15,363 nt of DNA from DRQF01 sp964559135 (GTDB taxonomy: Bacteria > Planctomycetota > GCA-002687715 > DRQF01): assembly GCA_964559135.1 (NCBI GenBank), contig CAZLGG010000096.1:1-15363 (forward strand), read 5' to 3'. The notes under the pieces are model-generated. The model was not told where the DNA came from. It ran no database searches and saw nothing but the letters and a program-made list of their open reading frames with translations. Positions 1 through 8,558 of this stretch are shown here, one piece after another. Numbering within the stretch: the first letter of the stretch is position 1; the number at the start of each line of letters is the position of its first letter. The translations under genes were made by a program, and so were the position numbers.

Positions 1-308
<308 letters not shown>

Positions 309-406
309 TTTTTCATCGCGCTGAGGATTCCGAAGCACGACGGACGCAAAGGTGATCTCACTATTCTTCCTTTTTCAGGTCGCGTGGAAAGCGCGGCCAA
401 AGCGGT

Positions 407-518
407 TGCCCGGTGACCATACCTGAAGGGCCATACCTGTTCCCATTCCGAACACAGAAGTCAAGCCTTTAGGGCCGATGGTAGTGCAAAAAACGCGAGA
501 GTAGGTTATCGCCGGGCT
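407..518 (+). rRNA. 5S ribosomal RNA, unusually short
   Basis: 5S rRNA begins about 98 nt after the 23S end. Its closing helix I pairs GCCCGGTGA (408-416) with TCGCCGGGC (509-517), with one G-U pair. Internal 5S landmarks are clear: CCCATTCCGAACACAGAAGT, GCCGATGGTAGTG and CGCGAGAGTAGG. The molecule is only ~110-112 nt, against 120 in E. coli. Most of the shortening is in helix IV: GTG pairs with CGC around an A-rich loop, where E. coli has a stem of about 8 bp. Short 5S rRNA is an established planctomycete trait, and this supports the taxon guess. Ends are accurate to 1-3 nt. Confidence 0.93.
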
Positions 519-526
519 TATCATTC

Positions 527-561
527 AGCCCCCGTCGGGGAACGACGGGGGCTTTTTTTTT
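527..561 (+). terminator. Intrinsic terminator of the rRNA operon
   Basis: A perfect 11-bp stem, AGCCCCCGTCG (527-537) with CGACGGGGGCT (543-553), closes a 5-nt loop and runs into nine T residues (553-561). It lies 9 nt after the 5S gene and should stop rRNA transcription before the aldehyde dehydrogenase gene. Confidence 0.95.
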
Positions 562-625
562 GCCATCCCTGGATTCAGGGCCTGAGTCCTCGCACAGTGA
601 GGGGTCGAATTCCGGAGCGAAGCAG

Positions 626-2134
626 ATGTTGAGTCGATTGAAGATCGCAGAGTGCAATGGTGCCGTCCACGACGGCGTGAACTGGCTTTCCCATGAGTCG
701 AAGGGAGAGGTGGTGTCCTTGAACCCGAGCACCGGAGAACCCATCGCCAAGGTGGCGAAGGCGGGGCGGGGTGATTACGAGAGCCTCGTGGGCGGCGCTA
801 TGGCGGCCTTCGGCAAGTGGAAGATGATGCCCGCGCCCGAGCGGGGCGAAATCGTGCGTCAGATTGGCGAAGCCCTGCGTGCGAACAAGGCGGACCTCGG
901 TCGCCTCGTCTCCATGGAAGTCGGGAAGATCCTCAGCGAAGGTGAAGGGGAAGTCCAGGAGATGATCGACATCTGCGACTTCGCGGTGGGACTCTCCCGG
1001 CAGCTCTACGGCAAGACGATGCAGAGCGAGCGGCCCCTGCACCGGATGTACGAGCAGTGGCATCCGCTGGGGCCCGTAGGGATCATCACCGCGTTCAACT
1101 TCCCCGTGGCCGTCTGGGCCTGGAATGCCGCGATCGCCGCGGTGTGCGGTGATGTGGTGATCTGGAAGCCCTCCCACAAGGCGCCGCTCTGCGCGGTCGC
1201 CGTTCAGAACATCGTGGCGGAAGTGATGGAACGTCACGGCCTGCCCGGCGTTTTCAACATGATCGTCGGGGGGCGCGAAGAGGTCGGCGAGCCCATGACG
1301 GGCGACCGTCGCGTGCCGCTCATCAGCGCCACGGGTTCCTGCGCCATGGGGCGTCGCGTGGGCGCGCGGGTGGCGGAGCGGCTGGGGAGGAGCCTTCTCG
1401 AGCTCGGCGGCAACAACGGTATCGTCGTCATGGAGGATGCGGACCTGGATTTGGCCCTCCACGGTATCCTCTTCGGCGCCGTTGGAACGGCCGGACAACG
1501 GTGCACGTCCACGCGGCGAATTTTTCTGCAGAAGAGCATCGCCAAGGACTTCACGGCACGGCTCGTCAACGCCTACAAGTCGGTGCGCATCGGTGATCCC
1601 TTGGACCCCAACACCCTCATGGGCCCGTTGATCGATGACGGCGCCGTCGACGACATGATGCGGGCGGTGGCGGCGGCGAAGGAGGAAGGAGGCGAGATCC
1701 TTTGCGGTGGTGGAAAGGTCGACGGCCCGGGCTCCTTTGTCGAACCCACACTCGTCAAGGCCCATCCGGACATGAAGATCGTCCGCGAGGAGACCTTTGC
1801 CCCCATTCTCTACATCTTCGAAGTCGAGGACTACGAGGAGGCGATCCGCCTCCACAACGATGTCGATCAGGGGCTCTCGTCCGCCATCTTCACTCTCAAC
1901 CTGCGGACTGCGGAGAAGTTCCTCTCGGCGGCCGGCAGCGATTGCGGCATCGCCAACGTCAATATCGGAACGAGCGGCGCCGAGATCGGCGGAGCGTTCG
2001 GCGGCGAGAAGGATACGGGCGGCGGTCGTGAGGCCGGGTCCGATTCCTGGAAGGCCTACATGCGGCGACAGACGAACACCATCAACTGGTCGACGGAACT
2101 CCCCCTCGCTCAGGGGGTCCACTTCGACCTCTAG
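626..2134 (+). CDS. ALDH7-family (antiquitin-like) aldehyde dehydrogenase, probable aminoadipate-semialdehyde / piperideine-6-carboxylate dehydrogenase
   Basis: This 502-residue NAD-dependent aldehyde dehydrogenase closely follows ALDH7A1/AmaB/Pcd proteins, which oxidise alpha-aminoadipic semialdehyde to aminoadipate in lysine/pipecolate catabolism. The nucleophile is Cys293 (GTAGQRCTS), the general base Glu259 (LELGGNN), the oxyanion Asn is Asn158 (TAFNFP), and Lys181 (WKPS) sits in the cofactor site. Glu112 (EVQE) and Arg292, just before the Cys, fall where antiquitin has its substrate-selecting Glu121 and Arg301. The C-terminal anchor loop TSGAEIGGAFGG is intact. The usual SFTGS appears as SATGS. 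The ATG at 626 is chosen because GGAG lies 8 nt upstream and the protein then starts like its relatives. An upstream TTG at 560 lies in the terminator T-tract. The gene stands alone, 65 bp after that terminator, with no clear promoter. Family is certain; the substrate is inferred. Confidence 0.95.
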   Translation: MLSRLKIAECNGAVHDGVNWLSHESKGEVVSLNPSTGEPIAKVAKAGRGDYESLVGGAMAAFGKWKMMPAPERGEIVRQIGEALRANKADLGRLVSMEVGKILSEGEGEVQEMIDICDFAVGLSRQLYGKTMQSERPLHRMYEQWHPLGPVGIITAFNFPVAVWAWNAAIAAVCGDVVIWKPSHKAPLCAVAVQNIVAEVMERHGLPGVFNMIVGGREEVGEPMTGDRRVPLISATGSCAMGRRVGARVAERLGRSLLELGGNNGIVVMEDADLDLALHGILFGAVGTAGQRCTSTRRIFLQKSIAKDFTARLVNAYKSVRIGDPLDPNTLMGPLIDDGAVDDMMRAVAAAKEEGGEILCGGGKVDGPGSFVEPTLVKAHPDMKIVREETFAPILYIFEVEDYEEAIRLHNDVDQGLSSAIFTLNLRTAEKFLSAAGSDCGIANVNIGTSGAEIGGAFGGEKDTGGGREAGSDSWKAYMRRQTNTINWSTELPLAQGVHFDL

Positions 2135-2147
2135 CGCGGCATAGCTC

Positions 2148-2183
2148 AGGACCGGGGGGGGGGCCCGCTCCTCGCCCGGTCCT
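2148..2183 (+). terminator. GC-rich hairpin after the aldehyde dehydrogenase gene (possible terminator)
   Basis: AGGACCGGG (2148-2156) pairs perfectly with CCCGGTCCT (2175-2183) across a ~18-nt loop that contains most of a run of ten G (2154-2163). It starts 13 nt after the aldehyde dehydrogenase stop codon, the usual place for a terminator. No T-tract follows, so intrinsic termination is doubtful. It may instead block 3' exonucleases or assist Rho-dependent termination. Confidence 0.4.
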
Positions 2184-2243
2184 TGGGGCCTCGGAGGGGG
2201 AGGAAGGGGATCGGGATCTCTCGGCTCCTCATGCCCCATGCCT

Positions 2244-2269
2244 CTCCGTGTCTTGGCATCTTCGTGAAA
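2244..2269. repeat. Degenerate copy of a dispersed CTCCGTG-type repeat
   Basis: This 26-nt segment begins CTCCGTG and ends TTCGTGAAA. It aligns without gaps to 15177-15202, the right arm of the palindromic repeat near the window end, matching at 19 of 26 positions. It lies in the gap between the aldehyde dehydrogenase and alpha-2-macroglobulin genes. No matching inverted arm is visible beside it, so it looks like a half or decayed copy. The rest of the gap (2135-2445) shows no credible gene. Confidence 0.5.
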
Positions 2270-2445
2270 GACCTCTTTCCCTGGAGTCGGCGCGTCTCGT
2301 TCCGTCGGAGCTCGTCGGGGATTCATACGGAGCGCAGGCAACTGGTGCCGAAGCGTCGGCGGGCGACACGTCTCCAAAAAATGCTGAACTCTGGGGGCCC
2401 GGTGGCGTCCAAGGTCCCCGTAATCCAAAGGGGACGACTGCTGCC

Positions 2446-5400
2446 ATGTCGAAGACCATCGCTTGTGTTGTTCTTGGTTTTATTCTCGTCGGCGTCGCCG
2501 CGACGGGTCTGCGCAATGTCGCCGCGGAGGACCGCGCCCTCCAGGACCGGCTGGACGAGGCCCGTAGCGCCTTCGACAAGCACAACTACAAGCCGGCCCT
2601 GAAGGCCTACCGAGCCGCCCTTGCCGAGGCGTCCAGGCCGTTAGAGCAACGGGCCGAATGCTACCTGCGGATCGGCGAGTGCCTGCGCCGTCTGAAAAGG
2701 TGGGACGAGGCTCTCGATCACCTGGACTTCGCGAAAGGTCGCCCCTTCTTTCTCGGCACGATCTGGGAAGGGCGTGTGCTGGCTCTCCGAGGCCAGATCG
2801 CCCTCACGATGCCCCACTTCTACTACAAGAAGGGCAAGATCGTCTCCCGGACCGAGTGGATTCAGGGGGCCACCTACTACTACACCTACGTCGACGACCT
2901 GCGCCTCGGAATGAAGGACCTGGAGCATGCCGCCAAGGTCTTCGACGGCTTCGCGGACGCGGAACTGAAAGCCGCGAACCCTGAGAAACGTCGTTTCGCG
3001 AAAGAAGCGGTCGCCGCCATGACGTCCATGGCGGAGGCTCTCGAAGCCTTCAGTGGCCAGGTCCGCGGGCTGAAGGGCCTCGAACCCTCGAAACAATTCC
3101 TGGAGGACCTCGCCAAGCATGACATCGGTTCCTACGGCGGCACCGATCCTCAGGCCTGGTATCGCCGCGCCGAAACGCTCGCACGACGATTTGACGCCAT
3201 GGAGTTGGCTGCCCGTTGTCGACACCTCGAGGCCATGTGGGCCAAACGTCTGCTCGATCACGTCGCGGTTCACGAGACCCGAGGGACGGACGACCTCGTC
3301 GAGGTGATCGTTCGCCTTGGAGGGACGGACGAGGCGCCTATTCTCGTGAAGATGCCGCGGGAGAAGAACGTCTTCGATCTTCTGCCACGTTTGGTGAAGG
3401 ACTATCCCGAAGCGAAGATCCTCGACAGCTCCATCTATGCGCTCATTCGCATCTGCAACGACTGGGGACATTACACCAAAGCGCTGAAATGGATTGCGAA
3501 CTTCCAAAGGAGATTCCCGAAGAGTCTTTGGATCTCCGACGTCGCCGCCGTCAAGCAGGAAATCCTCTTTCCTCGTTTGTCCGTTTCGAATCCGGAAACG
3601 GTTCTCCCCGGAGGAGTCGTCAAGGTCGCTCTGAAGACCCGCAACTTGACTCAGGTGACTGTTTCGGCGCACCGCATCCACTTGGCTGACTTCCTCCACT
3701 CCCGCGCCTATCTCTCCAATCCCAAGGCGTCGTTGCAGAAAATCCCGTCGCTGCTGACAGGGCGTCTCCATGATCGCTACGTCGAGCGTCGGCCGATCGT
3801 GACCGTCTCGCGGGCGACTCCGGACCAGGGCGAGCACCGTTATCGCGACTTCACCGTCGAATTGCCTCTTGCCGGTCAGGGGGCCTACCTCATCGACGTC
3901 TCGGGAGACGAGGTTTCTCGACGCGCCATGGTCGTCGTCACGGACCTCGCCCTCGTGAGGAAGATTTCGAGCGAGGACGCGACCGTTCATGTCGTCAACG
4001 CCTTGACGGGAAAACCCGTCGGCGATGCCAAGGTCCTGATCCGCCAGCGCCACACCGCGCGAGGCATTTTCGGACGCTACGAGAAGATCACCTATTCCTG
4101 GACGAAGAGCGACGGCAAGGGACTTGCGCGCCGGGTTCACGAACCCGCGAAGGGGAACTGGATCTACATCGAAAGCGTCGCCGTGCGGGATGAGTCCTTC
4201 GCATTCGGCGGTTTCGAGGAAACCTTCGACGAGAAGGACCAGAAGGCATCCACCGTCGTCTACGGCTTCACCGACCGGCCGGTCTATCGCCCCGACCAGA
4301 TTGTCCACTTCGTGGGCGATCTCCGGCGCAAGGACGGTTCGGTCTACGAAAACAGGCCCAGCTTCCCCGTGCGGGTCAAGGTGAGGGATACGAAGAACAA
4401 CGTGATTTTCGACGAGATGCTGTCGACCGATGAGGCGGGCTCGGTGTCGGCTTCGATTCATCTCGGCGAGGAGCCGCCCCTCGGCCGTTATCGAGTCGAG
4501 TACTTCTCCGGAAACCGGCGCCTCGGTTCGCACGTTTTTGCGGTCGAGGAGTACAAGAAACCGGAATTCGAGGTGACCGTGGACGGGCCCGATGAGCAGT
4601 TCAAGCTCGGTACGGACGTGTCTGTCACGATGAAGGCGGTCTACTACTACGGGGCTCCCGTGGCGGGGGGGAAGGTCACGTACCGGATCTTTCGTCGGCG
4701 GCTCTTTCCCCGCTTCTCGCGCCCCGACCCCTATCGCTGGCTGTATGGCCGCCGGGAGCGGAGTGGATTCCGAGGCTTCCGGAATCCAGGACAAGAATTG
4801 GTGCTTCAGGGCGAGGGAGTTCTCGATGAGCAGGGTCGCCTCGTCGTGACGATTCCCACGAAGGCGTGGGCGGACAAGTATCCGGACGAGGACCATGAGT
4901 TCGAGGTTCAGGCGGACGTGACCGACCTTTCGCGCCGCACGATTTCCGGGAGCGGTCGCGTGCTTGCGCCGCGTCGCGCTCTCTTCGCCGACGTGTCCGT
5001 GCCGAAGGGCTTCTACCGGGTCGGTGAGACGGTCGCGGCCGAACTTCAGGCAAAGACTCCCAAGGGTGCTCCCCAAGCGACGACGGGCCGACTGGACGTT
5101 TTCCGCGTCCGAAGCCGCCTCGTGAACGAGAAGTTGGAAGAAGAGTTGCTCCAGGTTCAGAGTCTGGAGGCCAAGACGGCCGAGAACGGTCTCGGACACG
5201 TCTCCTGGGTCGCCGATGCTCCGGGCCGCTTCGCTCTGCGCTACACGACCCAGGACAAGTTCGGCGATCCCGTCGTGGCTGAGTTGCGCGTGTGGGTCCA
5301 TGCTGATGGGTACAAGGGGGGAGAGGTCCAGGTCAAAAACGTCGAGCTCCTCACCGACAAGGACGAGTACAAGCCTGGCGAGACCGCCTATCTCATGCTG

Positions 5401-8400
5401 ACGAGTCTCTTCGACGAGGGGTCGGTCCTTCTGACCGTCGAGGCCGATCGCAAGATCCTTTCCACCTCGGTCGTCGAAGTGACGGGCCGCACGACGGTTT
5501 TGGCCCTCCCCATCACGGCGACTCATGCGCCCAACGTCTTCGTTCACGCCGTCATGATCCATGGAGGCCGGGCCTATCAAGCCCATCGCGAGGTTTTCGT
5601 GCCTCCGGCGGACCGTTTCCTGGATGTTCAGATGCAATTCAGCCGGGTCGAGTATCAGCCGGGCGCGGACGCCGTCCTCGAGATCACGAGTCGCGACGGG
5701 CAAGGTCGGCCGGTCCCCGCAGAATTCGCCGTCAGCGTTTTCGACAAATCGATCACGTACATTCGTCCCGACGGGACCCCCGACATCCGGAGATTCTTCT
5801 ACGGCAAGCGACGCACCTTCTACGGACAAAGACGGTGGGATTCCAATCTCACCGTCTCTCTCGGCTTCTCCTTCGGCGGCGTGAATCTCCACGCGCCGCG
5901 GTGGAAGAAATACCGACGTCACGGATTTCCCCCCGGGTGGTCGATCCAATTCGACCCCATCCAGAGCCTTGGGAGATTCATGAACGCACCGTCCACGCGG
6001 GCGGGGTGGGCCGCCAACGCGCCCGGGGCACCTGGCGAGGAGATGGAAGAAGAGTCGGGTGACGATGCCTTCTCCAAAGGCTTCGCCGTGGATCAGCGGG
6101 CTGGCGCTCCGGAGGCCTCGATGGAACTCGGCGCGCCCCCAAAGGCCCGTCGCGCCCGCGGTCGGCTCGATGCGAAGGACGAGCGAGACTTCGTCGGGAA
6201 GGCGTTGCAAGCCGGCGGCCGGGCGGCTGCGGAACCCGTACTCCGCCAGAACTTCTCGGATTCCGCCTTCTTCGCCGCGGCCGTTCGCACCGACGCCGAC
6301 GGCAAGGCCCGCGTGACGTTCAAGATGCCGGATTCCCTGACGACCTGGATCGCCGTGGCACGTGGGTTGACGAAGGACACGCGGGTGGGCGAGGCCAGGA
6401 CGGATGTGCGCACCAAAAAGCGCGTCCAGGCCCGCCTTCAAGCCCCTCGCTTCTTCACCGAGCGCGACGAAATCCTCGTCTCGGGTCTTCTCCGGAACGA
6501 CTACGACGCCCCACTCCAGGCGAAGGTCAAACTGGACCTGAATGGCGGGACCCTCGACGCGAAGGACGCCCTCGAGAAGACCCTCGAGATCCCGGTCGGC
6601 CGGGAGATCCGCGTGGACTGGCGCCTGGCGGTCGTGGACGCCGGGACAGCCCACGTCACCTTGAGCGTGACCACGAAGGAGGAGGGAGACGCCATGCGCA
6701 TGTCCTTCCCCGTGTACCCCTATGGCCGCAACAAGATCGTGACACAGATGGCCCGGTTGGCACGAGGGAACAACACGACCTCGCTCCTCGTCAACCTCCC
6801 AGCGGAACGGCGCGGCGGTGAACTGGAAATCGTTCTCGAACCTTCCATCGCGGGTGCGCTGCTGGAAAGCCTCCCGTATCTCGTCGAGTACCCCTACGGC
6901 TGCACCGAGCAGACGATCAGTCGCTTCTTGCCGGCGGTCTTCGTGACGAGGACGCTTAAGGACATGGGAATCTCTCTGGACGACATCGCCCAACAGCGTC
7001 AGGACCTTCTCAATCGGGAGAAGCTGGCCGGTGCGCGGAAACTCTCCCCCGTCTACTCCTCCGCCGAATTGGCTCGGATCGTGCAGGCGAGTCTCCGGCG
7101 ACTCACCTCGATGCAAAACAGCGACGGTGGCTTCGGTTGGTGGGCGGCGGACCGCAGTTCCCTTCACATGAGCTGCTATGCGGCCTATGGGTTGACCGAG
7201 GCGAAGAGCGCCGGAATCACGTTGCCCCCCCGCATGCTCGAGCGGTGTTTGGACTACATCGCCAACGAGATCCGTGACAACCGATCGTTGCCCCAGTTGG
7301 CCTACGCGGCGTTCGCGCTTGCGCGGGCCGGCCGCCCCGTCCAGAAGCTTCTCGATCACGTCTTCCAGAATCGGGACGATCTCTCTAACCAGAGCAAGGC
7401 CCAGTTGGCGCTCGCTCTGAGGGCGTCGCGACGGGTGGCCGACGCGAAGATCGTCATGGAAAACCTCCGAGACTTCGTCGAGGAGGATGCGGAGAACGAA
7501 ACGGCCCATTGGGCCGGCGGCTCATCCTGGTGGTTCTGGTGGAACGACCCCATCGAGACGAACGCCTTCGTGCTGTGGGCTCTGAGCGAGTGCGATCCGA
7601 CGTCTCCCTACGCCCAGCCTCTCGCCCGATGGATGGTCAACAACAGGCAGGGCAATCGCTGGAAATCCACCCGTGACACCGCTCACGCCGTCTACGCTCT
7701 GACCCGCTTCATGAAGGGCGCCCTCGAGCTCGATCCGGACTATGACGTCGAGATCCAGTACGCGGGACAAACCTTTCGCCGCCACGTCGACAAGAAGAAC
7801 ATGTTCGCCTTCGACAATCGCATCATCATCCGGGGGGACGCCCTCGCCGCCGGGACGAGTGATCTGAAGATCGCGAAGAGGGGGAAGGGAGTCCTCTATG
7901 CGACGACGCGCCTCTCCTACTTCTCGACGGAGGATAAGATCACAGGAGCGGGCTACGAGATCTTCGTCAACCGTCGCTACGAGGTGCTCACTCCCTATGA
8001 GAAGACGGTCCAGCGAGGCGATCGCAAAGTGAAGGTCCTGGACTACCGTCGGCAGCCGATCGCCGACCTCGCCCAGGTGCCGGCGGGCTCTCTCGTCGAG
8101 GTGATTCTCGAGGTCGAGTCCAAGAATGACTACGAGTACATCATGATCGAGGACAAAAAGCCCTCCGGTTTCGAACCCGTTCAGCTGCGCTCGGGAAGTC
8201 GCTACGCCAACGGCCTCTGCTCGAACATGGAGCTTCGCGACGAGAAGGTGGTCTTCTTCGTCACCTGGTTGCAACAGGGGACCCACGAGATCCGCTACAA
8301 GGTGCGCGCGGAGATCCCGGGCAAGATCCACGCCATGCCCGCCTTCGCTCAGGCGATGTACGCGCCTCGCCTCTCCGGCATCTCGGACTCCTGGACCTTC

Positions 8401-8424
8401 CAGGTGATCGAGTCCGGCCAGTAG
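2446..8424 (+). CDS. Exported alpha-2-macroglobulin family protein with TPR-like N-terminus and intact thioester
   Basis: This 1,992-residue protein belongs to the bacterial alpha-2-macroglobulin family: protease traps that, once cut in a bait region, expose a reactive thioester. A signal peptide spans residues 1-27 (SKT, hydrophobic core, RNVAA|ED). No lipobox is seen, so unlike E. coli YfhM it is probably not a lipoprotein. A TPR-like helical segment covers ~30-100, with more helical sequence to ~370. Macroglobulin beta domains follow, including the MG2 signature TDRPVYRPDQIV near 608. A low-complexity, Arg/Ala/Pro-rich bait-like stretch lies at ~1180-1265 (GAPPKARRARGR). The A2M domain (MPDSLTTWIAVARG) follows. 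The thioester motif YPYGCTEQ places Cys1486 and Gln1489, with a helical toroid to ~1760. The end is the usual last macroglobulin domain (AEIPGKIHAMPAFAQAMYAP). The ATG at 2446 is chosen for the signal peptide; GGGG lies 12 nt upstream. No pbpC partner is present here. Confidence 0.93.
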   Translation: MSKTIACVVLGFILVGVAATGLRNVAAEDRALQDRLDEARSAFDKHNYKPALKAYRAALAEASRPLEQRAECYLRIGECLRRLKRWDEALDHLDFAKGRPFFLGTIWEGRVLALRGQIALTMPHFYYKKGKIVSRTEWIQGATYYYTYVDDLRLGMKDLEHAAKVFDGFADAELKAANPEKRRFAKEAVAAMTSMAEALEAFSGQVRGLKGLEPSKQFLEDLAKHDIGSYGGTDPQAWYRRAETLARRFDAMELAARCRHLEAMWAKRLLDHVAVHETRGTDDLVEVIVRLGGTDEAPILVKMPREKNVFDLLPRLVKDYPEAKILDSSIYALIRICNDWGHYTKALKWIANFQRRFPKSLWISDVAAVKQEILFPRLSVSNPETVLPGGVVKVALKTRNLTQVTVSAHRIHLADFLHSRAYLSNPKASLQKIPSLLTGRLHDRYVERRPIVTVSRATPDQGEHRYRDFTVELPLAGQGAYLIDVSGDEVSRRAMVVVTDLALVRKISSEDATVHVVNALTGKPVGDAKVLIRQRHTARGIFGRYEKITYSWTKSDGKGLARRVHEPAKGNWIYIESVAVRDESFAFGGFEETFDEKDQKASTVVYGFTDRPVYRPDQIVHFVGDLRRKDGSVYENRPSFPVRVKVRDTKNNVIFDEMLSTDEAGSVSASIHLGEEPPLGRYRVEYFSGNRRLGSHVFAVEEYKKPEFEVTVDGPDEQFKLGTDVSVTMKAVYYYGAPVAGGKVTYRIFRRRLFPRFSRPDPYRWLYGRRERSGFRGFRNPGQELVLQGEGVLDEQGRLVVTIPTKAWADKYPDEDHEFEVQADVTDLSRRTISGSGRVLAPRRALFADVSVPKGFYRVGETVAAELQAKTPKGAPQATTGRLDVFRVRSRLVNEKLEEELLQVQSLEAKTAENGLGHVSWVADAPGRFALRYTTQDKFGDPVVAELRVWVHADGYKGGEVQVKNVELLTDKDEYKPGETAYLMLTSLFDEGSVLLTVEADRKILSTSVVEVTGRTTVLALPITATHAPNVFVHAVMIHGGRAYQAHREVFVPPADRFLDVQMQFSRVEYQPGADAVLEITSRDGQGRPVPAEFAVSVFDKSITYIRPDGTPDIRRFFYGKRRTFYGQRRWDSNLTVSLGFSFGGVNLHAPRWKKYRRHGFPPGWSIQFDPIQSLGRFMNAPSTRAGWAANAPGAPGEEMEEESGDDAFSKGFAVDQRAGAPEASMELGAPPKARRARGRLDAKDERDFVGKALQAGGRAAAEPVLRQNFSDSAFFAAAVRTDADGKARVTFKMPDSLTTWIAVARGLTKDTRVGEARTDVRTKKRVQARLQAPRFFTERDEILVSGLLRNDYDAPLQAKVKLDLNGGTLDAKDALEKTLEIPVGREIRVDWRLAVVDAGTAHVTLSVTTKEEGDAMRMSFPVYPYGRNKIVTQMARLARGNNTTSLLVNLPAERRGGELEIVLEPSIAGALLESLPYLVEYPYGCTEQTISRFLPAVFVTRTLKDMGISLDDIAQQRQDLLNREKLAGARKLSPVYSSAELARIVQASLRRLTSMQNSDGGFGWWAADRSSLHMSCYAAYGLTEAKSAGITLPPRMLERCLDYIANEIRDNRSLPQLAYAAFALARAGRPVQKLLDHVFQNRDDLSNQSKAQLALALRASRRVADAKIVMENLRDFVEEDAENETAHWAGGSSWWFWWNDPIETNAFVLWALSECDPTSPYAQPLARWMVNNRQGNRWKSTRDTAHAVYALTRFMKGALELDPDYDVEIQYAGQTFRRHVDKKNMFAFDNRIIIRGDALAAGTSDLKIAKRGKGVLYATTRLSYFSTEDKITGAGYEIFVNRRYEVLTPYEKTVQRGDRKVKVLDYRRQPIADLAQVPAGSLVEVILEVESKNDYEYIMIEDKKPSGFEPVQLRSGSRYANGLCSNMELRDEKVVFFVTWLQQGTHEIRYKVRAEIPGKIHAMPAFAQAMYAPRLSGISDSWTFQVIESGQ

Positions 8425-8498
8425 AGCGCCCCCCCGTTCGCCCGCAGGGATCGGGGCGTCTCGTCCCGCCCATTCGCCGGAGCGAAATCGCGCGATCT

Positions 8499-8547
8499 TC
8501 CTCATCGTGCCGCTCCACCCCATGATCGGGTGGAGCGGTGATGAGGA
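8499..8547 (+). promoter_or_regulatory. Long hairpin covering the Shine-Dalgarno of the downstream gene
   Basis: The inner stem is a perfect 11 bp, CCGCTCCACCC (8510-8520) with GGGTGGAGCGG (8528-8538), around a 7-nt loop. After a 3x1 internal loop the stem resumes for 8 bp, TCCTCATC (8499-8506) with GATGAGGA (8540-8547). The 3' strand holds nearly all of GAGGAG (8543-8548), the Shine-Dalgarno for the ATG at 8559. No T-tract follows, so it is not an ordinary terminator. It could limit translation of the second gene or protect the upstream mRNA. The pairing is read directly; the role is inferred. Confidence 0.6.
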
Positions 8548-8558
8548 GTCCTCACGAC

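Noticed and set aside
575..585. TCAGG-G-CCTGA palindrome upstream of the aldehyde dehydrogenase, considered as an operator
   Set aside because: Short, single copy, and with no associated promoter or regulator gene; not enough to call.
560..625. TTG start at 560 for the aldehyde dehydrogenase
   Set aside because: It lies inside the T-tract of the rRNA terminator, has no Shine-Dalgarno, and adds 22 residues unlike the family.
575..2428. A 617-codon open frame antisense to the aldehyde dehydrogenase
   Set aside because: Shadow frame; the sense protein matches ALDH7 along its whole length with all catalytic residues.
2248..2445. In-frame extension upstream of the alpha-2-macroglobulin ATG
   Set aside because: The 66 extra residues would bury the signal peptide and overlap the repeat at 2244-2269; composition is not protein-like.
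2641..7509. A 1,622-codon open frame antisense to the alpha-2-macroglobulin gene
   Set aside because: It mirrors the codon pattern of the real gene in GC-rich DNA. Its composition is Arg/Gly/Asp/His-rich without motifs, and the sense frame has clear domains and a thioester.
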